Source of the DNA: Alistipes sp.
GTDB taxonomy: Bacteria; Bacteroidota; Bacteroidia; Bacteroidales; Rikenellaceae
Assembly (NCBI GenBank): GCA_017555105.1
Contig: JAFZHB010000021.1
Coordinates: 88,929-152,928, forward strand
Length of the DNA stretch: 64,000 nt
Direction: 5' to 3'
The translations under genes and the position numbers were made by a program. The notes beneath the pieces were generated by a model. It was not told the DNA's origin. It did not search any database and worked only from the letters and a program-made list of their open reading frames with translations. Of this stretch, positions 27,840 through 34,852 are shown piece after piece. How positions within the stretch are numbered: the stretch's first letter is position 1; each line of letters opens with the position of its first letter.

Positions 27840-28640
27840 ATGAAGAAACTACTACCATTGTTAATCTGTTTAACTACTATCATAGCTTGCAATAATCAGA
27901 ACAGAGCAAACAAAGAAAAACGCAAGGAAGAAATCTGCATTAATATCCACTACAAACAAAAAGTAAATGGATATGATGTGTCGGTTAAAATAATAACCGA
28001 TTCATTACACGAAGAGTACTTTTCGGACATAGTGTCGAGAAGGGCAATTCTTTGCTTCAAAAAAGAGAGCCAAGAACTAATAATACAAAACCCCTCATAT
28101 GCAGACAACAACCTAATCGGGAATATAAATTTAATGAAAAACGGAGCGTTTGTAGAGAGCGATTACCTCCCATTTGAGAAGGGTAAAAACAACACCTTCA
28201 ATGGTAATAAATCCCCTTTCTTCTTTTTCGATGTTGATTTTGACGGCGAGCAGGAGTTGGTCGTTTGTCTGTGGGAGGAGATGGGCTATCGCGGTCACCA
28301 CGCTTACGAAGCATACAAAATAAATACAAACAACAATAGTTGCCGACTATCTCCAATGCGAGGAGAACCTTTTAACGAATTAGATGATTATACAGAGTTC
28401 GATGCAACAAAGCAAACAATAAGCATACCATATGATGTTGGACTAAAAATAGGTGGCTTAAAAGTGTACGGATTGATAGATGGAACATTCGCATTGATAG
28501 AACGAGTGCAATATGATTGGGAACACACAGAAGGTGTGAAATATGAGCCTTGCGAACCAACTATTTATTATTTCAAAATAGTAAACGGAATTGAAAAATT
28601 GGATAGGATAGAACGATGTCCTAATGATAAACAAGAATAA
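27840..28640 (+). CDS. AT-rich orphan lipoprotein of unknown function
   Basis: 266 residues from ATG 27840, which starts a lipoprotein signal (MKKLLPLLICLTTIIAC, Cys17). I recognise no family. A Ca-binding-like FG-GAP string DVDFDGEQELVVCLWEE lies near residue 128; the remainder is beta-rich with many Asn, Lys and Tyr. Codon use and base composition are far more AT-rich than the flanking core genes, and it has its own promoter and terminator, so it looks like a recently acquired single-gene insert. Likely located in the periplasmic leaflet or on the cell surface. Confidence 0.75.
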   Translation: MKKLLPLLICLTTIIACNNQNRANKEKRKEEICINIHYKQKVNGYDVSVKIITDSLHEEYFSDIVSRRAILCFKKESQELIIQNPSYADNNLIGNINLMKNGAFVESDYLPFEKGKNNTFNGNKSPFFFFDVDFDGEQELVVCLWEEMGYRGHHAYEAYKINTNNNSCRLSPMRGEPFNELDDYTEFDATKQTISIPYDVGLKIGGLKVYGLIDGTFALIERVQYDWEHTEGVKYEPCEPTIYYFKIVNGIEKLDRIERCPNDKQE

Positions 28641-28642
28641 CA

Positions 28643-28670
28643 AAAGCCAGCCCGTTGTAAACTTGGCTTT
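28643..28670 (+). terminator. Weak terminator after the orphan lipoprotein
   Basis: AAAGCCA/TGGCTTT (7 bp) with an imperfect T-rich tail. Confidence 0.45.
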
Positions 28671-29090
28671 CTTAATTCTAATATGACACATAATAATGCT
28701 CCATATGTAACAATAATCTCAATATCCCCAACTGATTCCCAATATCCCATCGATATCCAAGTTTAATAATTTAACATGGTAATTCTCTGGGACTTTTGTG
28801 AAATACCAAGCTACGCATGCAAATTCACAAAACACCCCAACTTATTGGCAGCCAATCTCTGGGATTTTATTTTGTTACACATCTGATATTTTAACTAATT
28901 TTTTTCTATCTTTGTGGCTTATTGGAGTTTTATACACTTGTAAGGGGTGCAAAGCGAGCATTTGCCGCAGCGGCACATAAGCCCCTGCCTAAGGCGGGGG
29001 GGGGTGGGTAAAATTTGCAAATGACGCCGAAGACGGCAAGTGCGCCCGTTGAAAGCGTGATAAGTAGAGCGTAACAAAATAACTATACAG
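28671..29090 (+). other. AT-rich spacer and structured leader of ileS
   Basis: No gene seen. 28671-28900 is AT-rich with short direct repeats (AATATCCC twice; CTCTGGGA at ~28789 and ~28857). A -7 box TATCTTTG at 28907-28914 implies a ~170-base ileS leader that is suddenly GC-rich. In it, TGCCG/CGGCA (28963-28967, 28971-28975), a hairpin CCCCTGCC/GGCGGGGG (28982-29000) and GCCG-AAGA-CGGC (29026-29037) can form; AGGGG at 28943-28947 could instead pair with CCCCT at 28982-28986. A run of nine G is at 28996-29004. Confidence 0.5.
28907..28914 (+). promoter_or_regulatory. -7 element TATCTTTG of ileS
   Basis: Matches TAnnTTTG; no -33 element at the right distance. Confidence 0.5.
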
Positions 29091-32000
29091 ATGAAATTCA
29101 AGGAGTACAAAGGTCTTGACCTTGCAAACATTGCAGACGAGGTGCTGGCTCGTTGGGACAGCGACCAAACCTTCGAGAAGAGCCTCACGACGCGTGAGGG
29201 ACACCCTTCGTTTGTCTTTTATGAGGGTCCTCCCTCGGCAAACGGTATGCCGGGTATTCACCATGTGATGGCGCGTACGATCAAAGATGTCTTCTGCCGC
29301 TATAAGACGCAGCAGGGCTATCAGGTGCACCGCAAGGCGGGTTGGGATACGCACGGTCTGCCCGTAGAGCTGGGTGTGGAGAAGAAGCTCGGTATCACGA
29401 AGGAGGATATCGGCAAGAAGATTACGATCGAGGAGTACAGCCACGCCTGCCGCGAGGCGGTGATGGAGTTCACGGGCGTGTGGGAGGATCTCACGCGCAA
29501 GATGGGCTACTGGGTCAATATGCAGGATCCCTACATCACCTACGACAACAAGTACATCGAGACCCTCTGGTGGATGCTCAAGCAGCTCTACGAGAAGGGA
29601 CTCCTCTATAAGGGTTACACGATTCAGCCCTACTCGCCGGCTGCCGGTACGGGTCTCTCGACCCACGAGCTGAACCAGCCGGGTTGCTACCGCGATGTGA
29701 AGGACACGACGATGGTGGCGCAGTTCAAGATGGTTGATCCGAAGCCCGAGATGGCCGAGTGGGGTACGCCCTACTTCATCGCGTGGACGACGACCCCCTG
29801 GACGCTCCCCTCGAATACGGCGCTCTGTGTGGGCCCGAAGATCGACTATGTGGCCGTGCAGAGCTACAACGCCTATTCGGGTGAGAAGATCACGGTCGTA
29901 CTGGCCAAGCCGCTGCTCTATACCCACTTCAACAAGAAGGCCGAGGGTATCGCCCTCGAGGAGTATAAGGTGGGCGATAAGCTCGTGCCGTTCCGTGTCG
30001 TGGGCGAGTACAAGGGTTCGGACCTCGTCGGTATGCACTACGAGCAGCTCATCCCTTGGGTGAAGCCCGTGGAGATGGTCGGCGACAAGCAGTGGCAGGT
30101 AGCCTCGGAGAAGGCTTTCCGTGTGATTGCCGGCGACTATGTGACGACCGAGGATGGTACGGGTATCGTACACATCGCTCCGACCTTTGGTGCTGATGAC
30201 GCCTTTGTGGCACGCGCCGCAGGTATCCCGGCCCTCTACATGATCAACAAGCGTGGCGAGACCCGCCCGATGGTCGATCTGCAGGGTAAGTTCTACCTTA
30301 CGGAGGAGCTCGACGAGCAGTTCGTGGAGGCATGTGTGGATACGGAGCTCTACAAGGACTACGAGGGTCGCTTCGTGAAGAACGCCTACGATCCGCAGTT
30401 CACGGTCGATGGCAAGTACGATGAGCAGGCAGCCCAGGCAGCCGAGACGCTCGATGTCTACATCGCCATCCGCCTCAAGGAGCAGTTCAAAGCCTTCAAG
30501 ATTGAGAAACATACGCACAACTATCCCCACTGCTGGCGTACGGATAAGCCCGTCTTGTACTATCCGCTCGATTCGTGGTTCATCCGTTCTACGGCGCTCA
30601 AGGAGCGTATGATGGAGCTCAACAAGACCATCAAGTGGAAGCCCGAGTCGACCGGTACGGGTCGCTTCGGCAAGTGGTTGGAGAACCTGAACGACTGGAA
30701 CCTCTCGCGTTCGCGCTTCTGGGGTACGCCGCTGCCGATCTGGGCAACGGAGGATCGTTCGGAGATGCGTTGCATCGGTTCGGTGGAGGAGTTGATGGCC
30801 GAGATCGAGAAGTCGATCGCTGCCGGCCTGATGACGGAGAACCCCTACAAGAACTTCGTTGTAGGCGATATGTCGAAGGAGAACTACTCGATCGAGCGCA
30901 TCGATCTGCACCGTCCCTATGTGGATCAGATTGTACTCTGCTCGTCGAAGGGCGAACCGATGCACCGCGAGGCTGACCTGATCGATGTATGGTTCGATTC
31001 GGGTGCTATGCCCTATGCGCAGGCTCACTATCCCTTCGAAAACAAGGAGGGCTTCACGGAGCGTTATCCGGCTGACTTCGTGGCCGAGGGTGTCGATCAG
31101 ACGCGCGGTTGGTTCTTTACGCTCCACGCGCTGGCTACGATGCTCTTCGACTCGGTGGCCTTCAAGAACATCATCTCGAATGGTCTAGTGCTCGACAAGA
31201 ACGGCAACAAGATGTCGAAGCGTCTGGGCAATGCCGTCGATCCGTTCGATGTGTTGAAGAGCTACGGTGCCGATGCTACGCGTTGGTATATGATTTCGAA
31301 CTCGCAGCCGTGGGACAACCTAAAGTTCGACCGCGAGGGCGTTGATGAGGTGCGTCGTAAGTTCTTCGGTACGCTCTACAACACCTACTCGTTCTTCGCC
31401 CTCTACGCCAATATCGATGGCTTCACGGGGCAGGAGGCAGAGGTGGCTATCGAGCGTTGCCCGGAGATCGACCGCTGGATCCTCTCGGAGCTCAACACGC
31501 TGACGAAGCGTGTGACGGAGTGTCTGGAGGACTACGATCCGACCCCGGCCGCGCGTGCGATCCAGGATTTCGTGGGTGAGCACCTCTCGAATTGGTATGT
31601 ACGCCTGAACCGTAAGCGTTTCTGGGGTGGTGAGATGACCGAGGATAAGCTGGCCGCTTACCAGACGCTCTACACTTGCTTGGAGACGGTAGTGATGCTG
31701 TCGGCTCCCTTTGCTCCCTTCATCTCGGATCGCATCTTCACGGATCTGAACGCTGTGAGCGGTCGCCACACGGAGAGCTCGGTACACATTGCCGACTTCC
31801 CGAAGGTGAACGAGGAGCTGATCAACGCCGATTTGGAGGCGATGATGGGCATCGCCCAGCAGCTCTCGTCGATGGTGTTGGCTCTGCGTCGTAAGGTCTC
31901 GATCAAGGTGCGTCAGCCGCTGACCAAGATCATGATTCCCGTACTCGATCCCGCCATGGCTGCCCACATCGAGGCCGTGAAGGGTCTGGTGATGAACGAG

Positions 32001-32576
32001 GTGAATGTGAAGTCGATCGAGCTGTTGCACGATACGACGGGCATCATTACGAAGCACATCAAGCTTAACTTCAAAAATTTCTGTACGCGCTACGCCAAGT
32101 ACTCGAAGCAGATGGCTGCGCTGCTCGCTTCGTTTACGCAGGAGCAGATCGCTGCCATCGAGGGCTCGGCCGAGACGCAGCTCGAGATCGATGGCGAGAC
32201 GCTGACCGTTACACCGGCCGACTTCATCATCACCTCGGAGGATATGCCGGGTTGGCTGGTGGCTTCGGAGGGTACGCTCACCGTGGCGTTGGATATCACT
32301 GTTACGGAGGAGTTGCGCCGCGAGGGTGTAGCTCGTGAGCTGGTGAACCGCATCCAGAATATCCGCAAGGAGTCGGGCTTCGAGGTGACGGATAAGATCC
32401 GTGTCGAGATCGAGCAGAAGGAGTCGGTTGAAGCCTCGGTGGAGGAGTATGCCGCCTACATTGGTCAGCAGACGCTGGCCGTTGAGGTGAAGACGGCTGC
32501 CGTTCCTGCCGGTGAGGTGGTGGTTGACTCGGAGCTCGACGAGGAGCCGCTGAAGATCGCTGTGACGCGCGTTTAG
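29091..32576 (+). CDS. ileS: Isoleucyl-tRNA synthetase, type 2-like, with GxHH in place of HxGH
   Basis: 1161 residues. Class I synthetase with CP1 editing domain, KMSKS as KMSKRLGN (in NGNKMSKRLGNAVDP), GWDTHGLPVELGVEKKLG, and a long C-terminal region. No CxxC...CxxC zinc finger occurs at the C-terminus, which with the KMSKR form and the length points to the eukaryote-like IleRS2 group, known for lower mupirocin sensitivity. The HxGH signature, expected in ANGMPHxGH, reads PGIHH (G55-I56-H57-H58, bases 29253-29264): first and third positions are exchanged relative to HIGH. ValRS in this window has a normal HMGH, so this is not a general feature of the genome. The reading frame is intact over the whole length, so the enzyme is presumably functional and the only IleRS visible here. 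Confidence 0.95.
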   Translation: MKFKEYKGLDLANIADEVLARWDSDQTFEKSLTTREGHPSFVFYEGPPSANGMPGIHHVMARTIKDVFCRYKTQQGYQVHRKAGWDTHGLPVELGVEKKLGITKEDIGKKITIEEYSHACREAVMEFTGVWEDLTRKMGYWVNMQDPYITYDNKYIETLWWMLKQLYEKGLLYKGYTIQPYSPAAGTGLSTHELNQPGCYRDVKDTTMVAQFKMVDPKPEMAEWGTPYFIAWTTTPWTLPSNTALCVGPKIDYVAVQSYNAYSGEKITVVLAKPLLYTHFNKKAEGIALEEYKVGDKLVPFRVVGEYKGSDLVGMHYEQLIPWVKPVEMVGDKQWQVASEKAFRVIAGDYVTTEDGTGIVHIAPTFGADDAFVARAAGIPALYMINKRGETRPMVDLQGKFYLTEELDEQFVEACVDTELYKDYEGRFVKNAYDPQFTVDGKYDEQAAQAAETLDVYIAIRLKEQFKAFKIEKHTHNYPHCWRTDKPVLYYPLDSWFIRSTALKERMMELNKTIKWKPESTGTGRFGKWLENLNDWNLSRSRFWGTPLPIWATEDRSEMRCIGSVEELMAEIEKSIAAGLMTENPYKNFVVGDMSKENYSIERIDLHRPYVDQIVLCSSKGEPMHREADLIDVWFDSGAMPYAQAHYPFENKEGFTERYPADFVAEGVDQTRGWFFTLHALATMLFDSVAFKNIISNGLVLDKNGNKMSKRLGNAVDPFDVLKSYGADATRWYMISNSQPWDNLKFDREGVDEVRRKFFGTLYNTYSFFALYANIDGFTGQEAEVAIERCPEIDRWILSELNTLTKRVTECLEDYDPTPAARAIQDFVGEHLSNWYVRLNRKRFWGGEMTEDKLAAYQTLYTCLETVVMLSAPFAPFISDRIFTDLNAVSGRHTESSVHIADFPKVNEELINADLEAMMGIAQQLSSMVLALRRKVSIKVRQPLTKIMIPVLDPAMAAHIEAVKGLVMNEVNVKSIELLHDTTGIITKHIKLNFKNFCTRYAKYSKQMAALLASFTQEQIAAIEGSAETQLEIDGETLTVTPADFIITSEDMPGWLVASEGTLTVALDITVTEELRREGVARELVNRIQNIRKESGFEVTDKIRVEIEQKESVEASVEEYAAYIGQQTLAVEVKTAAVPAGEVVVDSELDEEPLKIAVTRV

Positions 32577-32635
32577 TGACGATAAATTGTTTCATTGGTG
32601 CAATTTTGTCAGGGAAGAGGCGTTATTTTTACAAA

Positions 32636-32643
32636 TATATTTG
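32636..32643 (+). promoter_or_regulatory. -7 element TATATTTG upstream of the DksA-like gene
   Basis: TATATTTG 52 bases before the ATG at 32696; a weak AAATTG/CAATTT stem (32584-32606) may end ileS upstream. Confidence 0.45.
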
Positions 32644-32695
32644 GTTATTTCGTGAAAATGATTTAATTTTACATATAACCTAAGATGTAACAATT

Positions 32696-33076
32696 ATGGC
32701 AGAAGAGAAGACCCGTTATAGCGACGCGGAATTGGAAGAGTTCCGAGAGCTGATCTTGAAAAAGTTGGAGAGTGCTCGTGCTGATTACGAGTTGTTGCAC
32801 GCGACCATTACCCACGCATCGGGAAACGACATAGAGGATACCTCGCCTACCTATAAAGTATTGGAGGAGGGAGCCGCTACGCTCTCCAAAGAGGAGAATG
32901 GTCGCCTGGCGATGCACCAGATGAAGTTTATCCGCAACTTGGAGTATGCCCTTATGCGCATCGAGAATAAGACCTACGGCATCTGCAAGACGACCGGTAA
33001 GCTGATTCCGAAGGAGCGCCTGATGAAGGTGCCTCACGCAACGGAGTGCATCGAGGCCAAGATGGCAAATCACTAA
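32696..33076 (+). CDS. TraR/DksA-family protein with a half-lost zinc finger
   Basis: 126 residues: an N-terminal helical hairpin (about 8-92) and a C-terminal DksA/TraR finger. The finger pattern C-x2-C-G-x2-I...R-L...P...C-x2-C is recognisable, but the second and fourth cysteines are replaced: C97-KT-T100-G...C118-IE-A121. DksA-type proteins insert their coiled coil into the RNA polymerase secondary channel and modulate transcription with ppGpp. With only two of four Cys, zinc binding is doubtful; two-Cys DksA variants exist in other bacteria. A strong terminator follows. Confidence 0.88.
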   Translation: MAEEKTRYSDAELEEFRELILKKLESARADYELLHATITHASGNDIEDTSPTYKVLEEGAATLSKEENGRLAMHQMKFIRNLEYALMRIENKTYGICKTTGKLIPKERLMKVPHATECIEAKMANH

Positions 33077-33100
33077 TCGGTTGCTACGGATAAGACAAGA

Positions 33101-33135
33101 AAGAAGACCTGCCCATCGGGCAGGTCTTCTTGTTT
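33101..33135. terminator. Strong hairpin between convergent genes
   Basis: 14-bp perfect stem AAGAAGACCTGCCC/GGGCAGGTCTTCTT with a 3-base loop (33101-33131), followed by TG and TTTT on the plus strand; on the minus strand it lies past the transporter stop at 33171. Confidence 0.9.
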
Positions 33136-33170
33136 TGTGTAGTGTTGCTTGTGTTGCGAGAGGAAGATCT

Positions 33171-34832
33171 TTAGAGCAGTAAGAGCAGCACCAGCTGGAT
33201 GATGATCACGCGCAGGAACATGCAGACAGGGTAGACCGTCGCATAGGCTACCGAGGGGTTGTCACCCTCGATCGTCTCGTTCGCGTAGCCGAGCGCCATC
33301 GGATTGGCCATCGATCCGCAGAGGAGTCCCGTGATCGAGCCAAAATCAAGATGCAGGCGTCGCAGCGCATAGAGACCGATAAGCACCACCGGTACTACGG
33401 TGACGATCAAACCGAGCACCAACCATAAGGCACCTTCGGGGCGCATAATCGTCTCGAAGAACTGCGCACCGGAGCGCAGACCGAGGCAGGCGAGGTAGAG
33501 ATCGAGACCCAGGGCGCGCAACATCATATTGGCGCTGCGGGTGGTGTAGGTGATCATGTGTAGGCGTGGACCGAAGGTGCCGATCAGAATACCAACCAGG
33601 ATCGGACCACCGGCAAGGCCGAGCTTCACGGGCACGGAGATACCCGGCACCGAGAAGGGGATGTAACCTACCATCAAACCGAGGATCATGCCGATGAAGA
33701 CCGAGACGAGGTTCGGCTCGTTGAGGCTCTTGACGGCGTTGCCGAGGATCTGCTCCACGCGCTTGATGTCCGAGGCCTCGCCTACGACCGTCAGGCGGTC
33801 GCCAAGCTGCAGGATCAGGTCGGGTGTAGCCAACAACTGCACGCCCGAGCGGTATACGCGCGAGATATTAATGCCGTAGTTGTTGCGCAGGCGCAACGAG
33901 GCAAGGCGCTTGCCGTTGATCTCGGGACGCGTCACGAGGATGCGCTGCGAGATTAGCTGGCTGTCGATCTTGTTCCAGTCGATGTTCTCCGCGTTCCAAT
34001 CCGTTGCCTCCTGCTCGCCGAAGATCAGGCGCAGGGCGTCGACCTCGTGAGGCGTGGTGATGACCATCAGCACATCGTGCTCGGCCAAATGCTTATCCGA
34101 GGTCGGAATCGAGACATGTCCGTCGCGCCACATGCGCGAGATGACAAAGTGGTGATGACTCTCGGCTGCTAACTCCGAGATGCTCTTGCCGAAGATGGCC
34201 GGATTGGTTACTCGGAAGCTGGCAATAAAGATGTTCTTGCGGTGCTCGGCATCAGGACCGGTCAAATCGCTCGGGCGTACAAACCACTTGCGCATCAGGG
34301 CGATGGCCAGGATCACGCCCACAACGCCGAGCGGATAGGTCAGCGCACATGCCAATGCTGCGCTGCCGGCATCGATGCCGAGCTGCTCGAGCGTCTGCTG
34401 CGCCGCGCCGAGGGCGGGTGTGTTGGTTGTAGCTCCGCAGAGAATGCCGGCCATGTCGGGCATTGAAACGCCGCAGAGGTAGGCCATGCCGATTGCCAAA
34501 AGGGTGCCGACAAGGAGCAGTGAGATGGAGGGCAGGAGTAATCGTATTCCCTCCGTGCGCATCGACGAGAAGAAGCCGGGACCCACCTGCAGACCGAGGG
34601 CATAGACAAAGAGTACGAGTCCGAATGACTCGGCATAGCGCAGCATATCCCCGTCGATCGTCAGGCCAAAGTGGCCGACCAGGATGCCGACAAAGAAGAT
34701 CAGAGCCGTGCCGAACGAGATGCCGAAGAGGCGGATACGCCCCAGGATAACGCCCAAGGCAGAGATCAGTGAGAGCACGATGATCGCCTGCAGGGCGGAG
34801 TGCTCGATAAAGAGTGTGTGTAGATACTCCAT
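33171..34832 (-). CDS. AspT/YidE-type transporter with two TrkA-C domains
   Basis: 553 residues. Two membrane halves, each with about five to six helices (1-185 and 385-553), surround a soluble middle of two TrkA_C (RCK_C) domains (about 200-375: SFRVTNPAIFGKSISELA..., RPEINGKRLASLRLRN...). This is the AspT/YidE/YbjL architecture: an aspartate:alanine exchanger-type fold, with the RCK_C pair as a probable ligand sensor. GATTNTPALGAAQQ and CGSMANPMALGYA are the matching re-entrant motifs of the two halves. Substrate unknown. It follows the OstA-like gene by 20 bases. Confidence 0.88.
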   Translation of the reverse strand: MEYLHTLFIEHSALQAIIVLSLISALGVILGRIRLFGISFGTALIFFVGILVGHFGLTIDGDMLRYAESFGLVLFVYALGLQVGPGFFSSMRTEGIRLLLPSISLLLVGTLLAIGMAYLCGVSMPDMAGILCGATTNTPALGAAQQTLEQLGIDAGSAALACALTYPLGVVGVILAIALMRKWFVRPSDLTGPDAEHRKNIFIASFRVTNPAIFGKSISELAAESHHHFVISRMWRDGHVSIPTSDKHLAEHDVLMVITTPHEVDALRLIFGEQEATDWNAENIDWNKIDSQLISQRILVTRPEINGKRLASLRLRNNYGINISRVYRSGVQLLATPDLILQLGDRLTVVGEASDIKRVEQILGNAVKSLNEPNLVSVFIGMILGLMVGYIPFSVPGISVPVKLGLAGGPILVGILIGTFGPRLHMITYTTRSANMMLRALGLDLYLACLGLRSGAQFFETIMRPEGALWLVLGLIVTVVPVVLIGLYALRRLHLDFGSITGLLCGSMANPMALGYANETIEGDNPSVAYATVYPVCMFLRVIIIQLVLLLLL

Positions 34833-34852
34833 GGGTTAATGGTTGTGGCAGG

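Noticed and set aside
28798-28980. Small open frame of 60 codons before ileS
   Set aside because: Crosses the predicted ileS promoter and has no coding character; the composition changes from AT-rich to GC-rich within it.
28671-29090. T-box or known riboswitch upstream of ileS
   Set aside because: No T-box consensus (TGGnACCGCG) is present; T-boxes are largely absent from Bacteroidetes. Kept only as an uncharacterised structured leader.
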